Source of the DNA: CAYJPV01 sp964396055 | Lineage (GTDB): Bacteria; Acidobacteriota; Vicinamibacteria; Vicinamibacterales; JAKQTR01 | Assembly: GCA_964396055.1 (NCBI GenBank) | Contig: CAYNDV010000108.1 | Coordinates: 1 to 16,299 of the forward strand | DNA length: 16,299 bases | Direction of reading: 5' to 3' | Shown here: piece by piece, positions 6,267-13,399 of the stretch | Position numbering within the stretch: the stretch's first letter is position 1 | Layout: each line of letters begins with the position of its first letter | Program-made: the position numbers and the translations under genes | The notes under the pieces: generated by a model | Told to the model about the DNA's origin: nothing | The model's input: the letters and a program-made list of their open reading frames with translations, nothing else | Database searches by the model: none

Positions 6267-8461
6267 CGCACCTGCACGACCGCTGGACGGCGGAGGGCGA
6301 AGCCGCCTGCGCCGGCGAGCCCCTCTCGCTCCTCCGGTACCGTTCCAACCTGCTCGGCGCCGATCAGCGCATCACGAACTACGGCGGCGGCAACACGAGC
6401 GCGAAGTTCGACGTCACCGACCCGGTCAGCGGGAAGCCGGTACGCGTGCTGGCCGTGAAGGGCAGCGGCGGCGACCTGGGCACCATCGGCAACGCCGGGT
6501 TCGCGGTGCTCGACCTCGCGCGCCTCCACCAGCTGCGCGAGACGTACCGCGGCGAGGCGCACGAAGACGACCTGGTGGCGCACTACCCGCGCTTCAGCGT
6601 GGCGAATCACGGCGCGCCGCCGTCAATCGACACACCGCTGCACGCGTTCCTGCCGTTCAGCCACGTCGATCACCTGCATCCGGACTGGGCCATCGCCCTG
6701 GCTGCCAGTGCCAACGGCCGGGCAAAGCTCGAGGAGTTCAACCGGCGCTTCAATCGCCGGATCCTCTGGGTGCCCTGGCAGCGGCCCGGGTTCGAGCTGG
6801 CGATGATGCTGCGCGCCGCCATCGAGGCGCATCCCGATGCCGACGGCATCGTCCTCGCCTCCCACGGGCTGTTCACGTGGGGCGACACGTCCCGTGCGTG
6901 TTACCTGAATACCCTGGCCGTCATCGACGACCTGGGGACGTTCGTCCTCGAGCACCAGGCCGCGGTGCCGGCGTTCGGCGGGCCGATTCACCAGCCGCAC
7001 GCCGACCGCCACGCACTGGCGGCAGCCATCCTGCCGTACCTGCGCGGCCGGCTCGCGACGCTCCGGCCCTCGATCGGGGTCTTCGACGACGCGGCCGATG
7101 CCCTCCAGTTCGTGAATGCCCGCGACGCGGAAGCCCTGGCGGAGGTCGGCACGAGCTGCCCCGATCACTTCGTCCGCACGCGCATCAAGCCGCTGTGGGT
7201 GCCCTGGGATCCCGCCACCGGCACGCTGGATTCGCTGAAGGACGCCATCACCCACGCGGCAGCGCGGTACCGGTCGGACTACACGGCCTACTACGACGCG
7301 TGCGCGACACCGTCGTCGCCGAAGCTGCGCGACCCGAATCCGTCGGTGGTGCTCCTGCCCGGCGTGGGGCTCTTCGCCTTCGGCATGACCCGCCGTGAGG
7401 CGGGCTACACCGCCGAGTTCTACCGCAACGCCATCCGCGTCATGGCCGGCGCCTCGGCGCTCGGCGGCGGCGAGACAGCCCCCGGGCCCCTGCCGCAGCC
7501 GAGGCGCACGGACGACGCCGCGGGATTCACGGCCGTCCGCAACTACGTAGCCCTGCCGCCGCGCGAGGCGTTCAACATCGAGTATTGGGCCCTCGAGGAA
7601 GCCAAGCTGCAGCGGATGCCGCCGCCCCGCGAGTTGAGCCGCCGCGTATGCCTGGTCGTCGGGGCCGGCAGCGGCATCGGGCGCGCCGCCGCCCTGCAGG
7701 CCGCCGCGCTGGGCGCCCATGTGGTCGCCGCCGACCGCGACGCCAACTCCGCCGCCGACACCGCGGCCGCGGCGCTGGCCGCCGGCGGGCCGGACACGAC
7801 GCTCGCCTGCCCCGTCGACATCACCAGCCGCGACAGCATCCGCGCCCTGCTGGCCGCCGTCGTGGGGCGGTTCGGCGGCCTGGACATCCTGGTCAACACC
7901 GCGGCGATGTTCCCGCCGCCCGATCTCGAGGGCCGCGTCTCCGACGACCAGTGGCACGCGGCGCTGACCCTGAACGTGACGGCGAACTACCTGCTGGTCG
8001 ACGAGGCGGCCCGGCTGTTCGCCGACCAGCGGACACCCGCGTCGATCGTGCTCACCAGTTCGGCCAACGCGGTGGTCGCCAAGCGCGGCAGCGAAGCCTA
8101 CGACGTCAGCAAGGCCGCCCTCAGCCATCTCGTGCGGGAACTGGCGGTGCGGCTCGCGCCGCTCGTGCGGGTCAACGCCGTGGCCCCGGCGACGGTGGTG
8201 GCGGGGTCGGCAATGTTCCCGCGGGACCGGGTGCAGGCGTCGCTGGCCAAGTACGGCATCGCGTGGACTGACGACGAGAGCACCGACGCGCTGCGGGAGA
8301 GGCTGGCGCGGTTCTACGCTGCCCGCACGCTGCTCAAGGAACCGGTCACCCCGGCGTTCAATGCCGAGGCGATCCTCTGGCTGGCCGGCCCGCGCAGCGG
8401 CCGCACCACCGGGCACATCATCCCGGTGGACGGCGGGCTGCCGGAGGCCTTCCTGCGGTAA
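6263..8461 (+). CDS. rhaEW: Bifunctional rhamnulose-1-phosphate aldolase / L-lactaldehyde dehydrogenase
   Basis: This 732-residue fusion cleaves L-rhamnulose-1-phosphate to dihydroxyacetone phosphate and L-lactaldehyde and then acts on the lactaldehyde. Residues 1 to about 440 form a class II aldolase domain, with GGGNTS (41-46) for phosphate binding and the metal-binding cluster HVDHLHPD (134-141) plus H201. Residues about 457-732 form a short-chain dehydrogenase, with GAGSGIG (467-473), D491 at the end of beta-2 (suggesting NAD rather than NADP), NTAA (545-548), S600 and YDVSK (Y613, K617). The architecture matches the RhaD-aldolase/ADH family known as RhaEW in Bacillus (YuxG) and elsewhere. 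Some databases use rhaD for this fusion. The start overlaps the rhaM stop (ATGA), with AGGA seven to eight bases upstream. Product fate is probably L-lactate. Confidence 0.92.
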   Translation: MTHLHDRWTAEGEAACAGEPLSLLRYRSNLLGADQRITNYGGGNTSAKFDVTDPVSGKPVRVLAVKGSGGDLGTIGNAGFAVLDLARLHQLRETYRGEAHEDDLVAHYPRFSVANHGAPPSIDTPLHAFLPFSHVDHLHPDWAIALAASANGRAKLEEFNRRFNRRILWVPWQRPGFELAMMLRAAIEAHPDADGIVLASHGLFTWGDTSRACYLNTLAVIDDLGTFVLEHQAAVPAFGGPIHQPHADRHALAAAILPYLRGRLATLRPSIGVFDDAADALQFVNARDAEALAEVGTSCPDHFVRTRIKPLWVPWDPATGTLDSLKDAITHAAARYRSDYTAYYDACATPSSPKLRDPNPSVVLLPGVGLFAFGMTRREAGYTAEFYRNAIRVMAGASALGGGETAPGPLPQPRRTDDAAGFTAVRNYVALPPREAFNIEYWALEEAKLQRMPPPRELSRRVCLVVGAGSGIGRAAALQAAALGAHVVAADRDANSAADTAAAALAAGGPDTTLACPVDITSRDSIRALLAAVVGRFGGLDILVNTAAMFPPPDLEGRVSDDQWHAALTLNVTANYLLVDEAARLFADQRTPASIVLTSSANAVVAKRGSEAYDVSKAALSHLVRELAVRLAPLVRVNAVAPATVVAGSAMFPRDRVQASLAKYGIAWTDDESTDALRERLARFYAARTLLKEPVTPAFNAEAILWLAGPRSGRTTGHIIPVDGGLPEAFLR

Positions 8462-8470
8462 CCTTGGCCG

Positions 8471-8505
8471 TGAACCGTGAGCCCTGAACCCTGAACCGTG
8501 AACCC
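8471..8505 (+). repeat. Five-unit heptanucleotide tandem repeat between rhaEW and rhaB
   Basis: Five head-to-tail 7-mers of the form TGA(A/G)CC(C/G) fill most of the short rhaEW-rhaB gap: TGAACCG, TGAGCCC, TGAACCC, TGAACCG, TGAACCC. The rhaB start GTG (8498-8500) spans the boundary between the fourth and fifth units. Because the period is seven and each unit starts with TGA, the array carries stop codons in all three forward frames. There is no Shine-Dalgarno sequence in or beside it. Confidence 0.9.
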
Positions 8506-9976
8506 AACCATCCATGCCGCCGTCGATCTCGGGGCCGGCAGCGGCCGCGTCCTGGTGGGGGGGCTGAACCCGACGGGCCTCGCCTGCCGCGAGGTGCACC
8601 GCTTCCGCTACGAGCCGCGCCGGCTCGACGGCCGCCTGCGCTGGGATGCCGGCGCGCTCATCGCGGGCGTGTTCGAGGGCCTGCGCCTCGCGGCCGAGGC
8701 CGCCGACGTCCTTCACCTCGCGTCGATCGGCGTCGACGCCTGGGGCGTCGACTACGCGCTGCTCGATGGCGACGGCAGGCTGGTCGAGGAACCGATCTGC
8801 TACCGCGACCACCGTACCGACGGCGCCATCGACGAGGTCTGCGCACGCGTGGGGCGCGACACGATCTACGCGCGCACGGGTATCCAGTTCCAGCCGTTCA
8901 ATACGCTGTACCAGTTGTGGGCGCACGTCCGCGACGGCTTCCCCGCCCACGCGGCGCGTCTCCTGCTCATCCCCGACTACTGCCATCACGCGCTGTGCGG
9001 CGCGACGTGCATCGAACGCACCAACGCGTCGACGACCCAGCTGATCAACGCGGGCACCGGCCTGTGGGACGACGACCTGTTCGCGCAACTCGGGCTGCCC
9101 CGCCACGTCATGCCGGACATCGTTCAGGCGGGCACGCGGCTCGGCGAAGTGAAGGCCGGGCCGGGGGTGCCTGCCGGGCTGATCGGCGTTCCCGTCGTGG
9201 CCCCGGCCACCCACGACACCGGCAGCGCGGTGGCCGGCATCCCGCTGCGGCCCGGCTGGGCGTTCATCTCGTCCGGCACCTGGTCGCTCGTCGGCGTTGA
9301 ACGCGAGACGCCGGTGCTCACGCCGGCGGCAGCCGCCGCCGGCCTCACCAACGAGTCCGGCGTCATCGGCACCACGCGGCTGCTCACCAACGTGATGGGC
9401 CTCTGGCTGCTCGAGTCGTGCCGGAAGGAATGGGCCGCGGCCGGCCGGGCCGTCGACCTGCCGGACCTGCTGGCCCAGGCGGATCGGCTGGGCGGCGCGC
9501 CGGGCATCGTGGACCCGGACGACCGACGGTTCTTCGCGCCCGACAGCATGACGGCCGCCCTGCGCGGCGCGCTGGCCGAAACCGGGCAGCCGGATGCCCC
9601 CGACCCGGCGACCCTGGCGGCGGTGATCCTGGATTCGCTGGCGCTGCGGTACGCGTCGGTGGTGGCGTCGATCGAACGGGTCACCGGCACGCGAATCCCG
9701 GGCATCCACATCGTCGGCGGCGGATCGCTGAACCGGTACCTCAACCAGGCGGCGGCCGATGCGCTCGGCCGGCCGGTGCTGGCAGGGCCGGTGGAGGCCA
9801 CTGCCACCGGCAACCTGCTGATGCAGCTCCTGGCCGCCGGCCAGTTGCCGTCGCTGGCCGAAGGCCGGCGGTTGCTGGCGCCCGGCGGCGGCATCGAGCG
9901 CTTCGAGCCCCGCAACCCGCAGCGCTTCCGTGATGCGGCGCGGCGATTCGCCGACCTCGAATCGTCACGGGCGTGA
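8498..9976 (+). CDS. rhaB: Rhamnulokinase (FGGY-family carbohydrate kinase)
   Basis: This 492-residue cytoplasmic kinase transfers phosphate from ATP to L-rhamnulose. It aligns with E. coli RhaB along its length. VDLGAGSGRVL (9-19) is the ATPase-fold phosphate-1 loop, and IGVDAWGVDYALLD (77-90), YRDHRTDG (102-109) and GIQFQPFNTLYQL (128-140) are kinase-family blocks. ATHDTGSAV (237-245) carries the catalytic base D240. SSGTWSLVG (258-266), NVMGLWLLE and HIVGGGSLN follow in the usual order. The GTG start is the only plausible one: TGA lies in frame two codons earlier and the next candidates fall inside the conserved fold. It has no Shine-Dalgarno and lies within the heptamer array. Its last 12 nt overlap the end of the opposing rhamnosidase gene. 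Confidence 0.94.
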   Translation: MNPTIHAAVDLGAGSGRVLVGGLNPTGLACREVHRFRYEPRRLDGRLRWDAGALIAGVFEGLRLAAEAADVLHLASIGVDAWGVDYALLDGDGRLVEEPICYRDHRTDGAIDEVCARVGRDTIYARTGIQFQPFNTLYQLWAHVRDGFPAHAARLLLIPDYCHHALCGATCIERTNASTTQLINAGTGLWDDDLFAQLGLPRHVMPDIVQAGTRLGEVKAGPGVPAGLIGVPVVAPATHDTGSAVAGIPLRPGWAFISSGTWSLVGVERETPVLTPAAAAAGLTNESGVIGTTRLLTNVMGLWLLESCRKEWAAAGRAVDLPDLLAQADRLGGAPGIVDPDDRRFFAPDSMTAALRGALAETGQPDAPDPATLAAVILDSLALRYASVVASIERVTGTRIPGIHIVGGGSLNRYLNQAAADALGRPVLAGPVEATATGNLLMQLLAAGQLPSLAEGRRLLAPGGGIERFEPRNPQRFRDAARRFADLESSRA

Positions 9977-12769
9977 GGCCTGCGCCGGCCAGGGATAGCT
10001 GAGGCGGTAGCGGCCGCTGCCGACCTCCACGACCACGCTGCCGGCATCCTCCCTCGCGCCCGTGACGCCCGCGGCGGCGGCTACTGGCTGACCGCCTTCC
10101 GTGACGCTGGCCAGCGCGGCGCGCGGCAGCGTGATGGTGGCGCGGGTGTTGGCCGGCACCTCCGCGGCCACGGTGAAGACACCGCCCTCGATCGTCCAGG
10201 CCGACGACACCCGGCCGTACGGCGTGTCGTGCGAGGCACTCGCCTTCGTGAAGCCGCCGCCTGGCCGCGGGCGGATCACGGCGTGGCGGTAGCCCGGCGC
10301 CGCCTCGTCGAGGTCGAGGCCGGCCAGCACGCTGTACATCCAGTCGCCGATGGCGCCGTACGCGTAATGGTTGAACGAGTTCATCCCCGTGTCCTGGAAC
10401 GATCCGTCCGGCTTCTGCCCGTCCCAGCGTTCCCAGATCGTCGTCGCCCCCTGAGTCACCGGGTAGAGCCACGACGGGTACTCGCGCCGCGTGAGCAGCC
10501 GGTAGGCCTCGTCGAGATAGCCATAGCGCGTCAGGACGTGGCAGAGGTAGGGCGTGCCCACGAACCCGGTGGTGAGGTGCCGCCGTTCGCGCACCTCCCG
10601 CGCCAGGCGCCCGGCGGCGACGGCACGCATGGCCTCGGGCAGCAGGTCGAAGTGCAGGGCCAGCACGTACGCGGTCTGGGTGTTCTCGCCGACGCGCCCC
10701 GTCGGGGTCACGAACTCGCGCACGAAGGCGGCCTTGATGCGGGCCAGCAGCGCCTCGTACGTCGCGGCCTCGTCGTGCCGGCCCAGCACCCGGGCCGTGC
10801 GCGCCAGGAGATCCGTGGACCGCGCGAAGAACGCCGTCGCGATGAGGTCCTTGCCTGTGGTGGCCCCGGGGTAGTCGGAACGCGTGGTGGCGAACGCCAG
10901 CCAGTCGCCGAAGTGCGGGTCGCCGTCCCAGATCAGGTCATCGCCCGCGCGGGCGCGCTGGAACTCGACCCACTTCGCCATGCTGGGATACTGCTGCTCG
11001 AGCAGCCGCCGGTCGCCGTAGGTCAGGTACATCGTCCACGGGATGATGACCGCCGCGTCGCCCCAGGCCGCCGATCCGCCGGGGCGATCGCTTGGCGCCC
11101 GGCCCAGCACGTTCGGAATGACGTGCGGCACGCTGCCGTTGTCGAACTGGTCGGCCGCCAGATCCGCGAGCCACTTGGTGAAGAAGCCGGCGACATCCAT
11201 GTTGAACGCCGCCGTCCGGGCGAACACCTGCGCGTCACCCGTCCAGCCCAGGCGCTCGTCACGCTGCGGGCAGTCGGTCGGCACGTCCAGGAAGTTGCCC
11301 TTCTGCCCCCACACGATGTTGTGCTGCAGCTGGTTGATCTCGGGGTGCGACGTCTCGAAGGCGCCCGTGCCCCGCATGTCGGAATGCACGACGACGCCGG
11401 TCAGCCGGTCAGGCGTCAGGACCCCCGGGTAGCCGTCGATGGCCACGTAGCGGAATCCGAAGAACGTGAACCGCGGCTCGAGCACCTCCACGCCCCCGCC
11501 CTTGAGTGTGTAGCGCGCGGTGGCCTTCGCCGCGCGCAGGTTCGCGGTGTAGAAGTTGCCCTGCTTGTCGAGCACCTCGGCGTGCCGCAGCGTGATCGTG
11601 GTTCCGGCAGGCCCCTCGGCCGTGAGACGCACCCAGCCCACCATGTTCTGTCCGAGATCGGCCACGGTGTCACCTGCCGGCGTCTTGAAGATCCGCACCG
11701 TCTTCAGTTCCTGGACGGCACGGACGGGCGGCCCGGCCGGGGCCACGAGGTGGTCCTTGCGGTGCGACGCCACAGCCACGGGTGTCCAGTCGGCGTCGTT
11801 GAAGGCCGCCTCCGTCCAGCCCGGCTTCTCGAGACGGGCGTCCCAGGTCTCGCCGTCGTAGATCTCGGACATCAGCAGCGGACCCGTCGCGGCCTTCCAC
11901 GCGCGGTCGCTCGTGACAACGACCTCACGGCCGCTGCGGTCGGTGATCCGCAGCTGGAGCAACAGGCCCAGCCGGGTGCCATAGATGTTGCGCTGGCCTT
12001 CCCACGCGAGGTTGCCCCGGTACCAGCCGTTGGCCAGCACGGCGCCGATGGCGTTGGGGCCGTCCTTCAGCAGGTCCGTGACGTCGTAGGTCTGGTACTG
12101 CAGGCGCTGGTTGTAGCTCGTCCACCCCGGCGTGAAGACCTGGTCGCCCACGCGCCGGCCGTTCAGGTAGAGCTCGTACAGGCCGTGGCTCGTCACGTAC
12201 GCCCGCGCCCGGCGGGGCACGCCGCGCAGCGTGAAGGTCCGCCGCAGCAGGGGCGCCGGGCCCGACACCTTCGGATCGTCGGGCAGGGTGGGTTCGATCC
12301 AGTCCGCCACCCAGTCCGCCGGCGCAAGCAGCCCCATCTCGAACCACGCCGGCGTGCTCCAGACGGTGGCGGCGCCGGTCTCGTCCCAGCAACGGACGCG
12401 CCAGACATAGCGGCGACCGGAGGCCACCGCCGGCCCGGCGTAGGTGACCTGCGTCGAGGCGTCGGACATCACCTTGCCGGAGTCCCAGGTCAGCTGCCGG
12501 CTGCGCGTGAGGGCGTCGGCGCTGTCGGCGAGCTGCAGCTGGTAGGCCGTCTGCCGCACGCCCCGGCGCTCCGACGCGAGCTGCCAGCTGAACCGCGGCC
12601 GCGTCGCGTCGATGCCCAGGGGATTCTCCTGGTACTCCGTCCGCAAGGCCGTCAGCGTCACGCCAGCCGGCGCGGCCGGTCCCTGCGCGTCCGGCGCCAC
12701 TGCCGCCAGCATCGCCACCACCACCACGGCGGCAGCCCCCGTCATCCTGCGTCCTGCGATCAGCGTCAT
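9965..12769 (-). CDS. Secreted GH78 alpha-L-rhamnosidase
   Basis: This enzyme hydrolyses terminal alpha-L-rhamnose from glycans or glycosides, outside the cytoplasm. Numbering from the ATG at 12772 (935 residues), a signal peptide covers about 1-30 (VVVVAMLAAVAPDAQ). An N-terminal Ig-like domain contains ENPLGIDATRPRFSW (49-63). The rhamnosidase beta-domain contains HGLYELYLNGRRVGD (196-210) and GWTSYNQRLQYQTYD (216-230). The six-hairpin barrel carries DCPQRDERLGWTGD (500-513), holding D500, E506 and D513, with E506 the likely general acid. TIWERWDG (778-785), with E781 the likely base, and NSFNHYAYGAIGDW (798-811) follow, then the C-terminal beta-sandwich. I chose the second ATG (12769) because GGAGGG sits only one base from the first. 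No SusC/D-like partner is nearby. It probably supplies rhamnose to the convergent rha operon. Confidence 0.94.
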   Translation of the reverse strand: MTLIAGRRMTGAAAVVVVAMLAAVAPDAQGPAAPAGVTLTALRTEYQENPLGIDATRPRFSWQLASERRGVRQTAYQLQLADSADALTRSRQLTWDSGKVMSDASTQVTYAGPAVASGRRYVWRVRCWDETGAATVWSTPAWFEMGLLAPADWVADWIEPTLPDDPKVSGPAPLLRRTFTLRGVPRRARAYVTSHGLYELYLNGRRVGDQVFTPGWTSYNQRLQYQTYDVTDLLKDGPNAIGAVLANGWYRGNLAWEGQRNIYGTRLGLLLQLRITDRSGREVVVTSDRAWKAATGPLLMSEIYDGETWDARLEKPGWTEAAFNDADWTPVAVASHRKDHLVAPAGPPVRAVQELKTVRIFKTPAGDTVADLGQNMVGWVRLTAEGPAGTTITLRHAEVLDKQGNFYTANLRAAKATARYTLKGGGVEVLEPRFTFFGFRYVAIDGYPGVLTPDRLTGVVVHSDMRGTGAFETSHPEINQLQHNIVWGQKGNFLDVPTDCPQRDERLGWTGDAQVFARTAAFNMDVAGFFTKWLADLAADQFDNGSVPHVIPNVLGRAPSDRPGGSAAWGDAAVIIPWTMYLTYGDRRLLEQQYPSMAKWVEFQRARAGDDLIWDGDPHFGDWLAFATTRSDYPGATTGKDLIATAFFARSTDLLARTARVLGRHDEAATYEALLARIKAAFVREFVTPTGRVGENTQTAYVLALHFDLLPEAMRAVAAGRLAREVRERRHLTTGFVGTPYLCHVLTRYGYLDEAYRLLTRREYPSWLYPVTQGATTIWERWDGQKPDGSFQDTGMNSFNHYAYGAIGDWMYSVLAGLDLDEAAPGYRHAVIRPRPGGGFTKASASHDTPYGRVSSAWTIEGGVFTVAAEVPANTRATITLPRAALASVTEGGQPVAAAAGVTGAREDAGSVVVEVGSGRYRLSYPWPAQASRP

Positions 12770-12773
12770 CATG

Positions 12774-12779
12774 CCCTCC
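12774..12779 (-). promoter_or_regulatory. Shine-Dalgarno of the rhamnosidase gene
   Basis: GGAGGG on the minus strand ends one base before the first ATG (12772) and four bases before the second (12769). The second start is therefore favoured, although the difference is a single residue. Confidence 0.6.
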
Positions 12780-12870
12780 GTCCGGCTGGACGCGCACGAG
12801 CATACGCCGAACGGCGGCTGCGGGCCAGACGAACCCGCAGGGGCCGGGCGGGCCCGACCCGGGGGATTCG

Positions 12871-12879
12871 TGGCATAAT
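12871..12879 (+). promoter_or_regulatory. Extended -10 promoter candidate for the FKBP gene
   Basis: TGG-CATAAT forms an extended -10 (TGn then CATAAT) about 33 bases before the FKBP start; no good -35 is visible in the GC-rich DNA upstream, as is common with extended -10 promoters. It is flanked by two copies of GATTCGT (12865-12871 and 12886-12892), 21 bp apart. The same CATAATCG octamer occurs upstream of the GH42 and barrel-protein genes. Confidence 0.5.
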
Positions 12880-12901
12880 CGGAGTGATTCGTCTGTGCCT
12901 G

Positions 12902-12907
12902 CAGGAG
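12902..12907 (+). promoter_or_regulatory. Shine-Dalgarno that decides the FKBP start
   Basis: CAGGAG lies five bases before GTG 12913 and eight before TTG 12916. It falls inside the frame opened by the earlier GTG at 12895, which has no such signal, so the later start is preferred. Confidence 0.6.
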
Positions 12908-12912
12908 TGCCC

Positions 12913-13365
12913 GTGTTGCGTCTGCGAACCGCTTCGTCCCTGGTGTGCGCCGCTGCCTTCGCGCTGACGGCGTCTGCGTGCAGCGAGAACCTGACGTCGC
13001 CCACGACGGCGGCCCAGTTCACCCAGACCGACATCCGTGTCGGCACGGGCACCGAGGCGACCGCCGGTCGCGAGCTCACCGTGCACTACACGGGCTGGTT
13101 CTACGACTCGACCAAGCCGGACAACAAGGGCGTGCAGTTCGAGACGTCCGCGGGGCAGCAACCGTTCACCTTTACGCTCGGGGCGGGACAGGTGATCAAG
13201 GGCTGGGACCAGGGCCTGGTGGGCATGCGCGTCGGCGGTCTGCGCCGACTGACGCTGCCGCCGGACTACGCCTACGGCTCGGGCCGGACGGGCAAGATCC
13301 CGCCCGACGCCACGCTGCTGTTCGAAGTGGAACTGGTGAGCATCACCGAGACGACCACGCCGTAG
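12913..13365 (+). CDS. FKBP-type peptidyl-prolyl cis-trans isomerase, probable lipoprotein
   Basis: A single-domain FKBP (150 residues) that should catalyse proline isomerisation in envelope proteins. The first 22 residues form a signal peptide ending ALTASA before C23, a weak lipobox (Ala at -3), so membrane anchoring is probable but not certain. The FKBP fold runs from about residue 40 to 145: VHYTGWFYD (57-65), QPFTFTLGAGQVIKGWDQGL (83-102), VGGLRRLTLPPDYAYG (107-122) and IPPDATLLFEVELV (129-142). Ligand-pocket residues of FKBP12 are kept (Y59, F76, V94, I95, W98, Y121, F137). The Asp corresponding to FKBP12 D37 is Glu (E77). An insertion with TKPDNKG (67-73) is usual in bacterial relatives. 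It is transcribed alone, divergently from the rhamnosidase. Nothing links it to rhamnose use. Confidence 0.9.
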   Translation: MLRLRTASSLVCAAAFALTASACSENLTSPTTAAQFTQTDIRVGTGTEATAGRELTVHYTGWFYDSTKPDNKGVQFETSAGQQPFTFTLGAGQVIKGWDQGLVGMRVGGLRRLTLPPDYAYGSGRTGKIPPDATLLFEVELVSITETTTP

Positions 13366-13367
13366 TG

Positions 13368-13383
13368 CCGGGCGTCAGCCCGG
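13368..13383. terminator. Hairpin between convergent genes, possible bidirectional terminator
   Basis: A perfect 6-bp stem, CCGGGC-GTCA-GCCCGG, begins two bases after the FKBP stop and lies 17 bases from the stop of the convergent barrel-protein gene. There is no T-run on either strand, so intrinsic termination would be weak; position is the main argument. Confidence 0.45.
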
Positions 13384-13399
13384 CCCTGTCCGACGCGCC

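Noticed and set aside
8471..8505. CRISPR-like or telomere-like repeat
   Set aside because: Units are seven bases, directly adjacent and without spacers, so this is a simple tandem repeat.
6623..9709. A 1028-codon open frame on the minus strand opposite rhaEW and rhaB
   Set aside because: Its product is Arg/Ala/Gly-rich with no domain or hydrophobic pattern, and it opposes two clear enzymes; GC-biased codon use leaves the antisense frame open.
12799..12804. TATGCT on the minus strand as a rhamnosidase -10 box
   Set aside because: Only four of six positions match and there is no -35 at a suitable distance.
10229..12967. A 912-codon open frame on the plus strand opposite the rhamnosidase
   Set aside because: Shadow of GH78, whose motifs are unambiguous; the plus-strand product resembles no protein.
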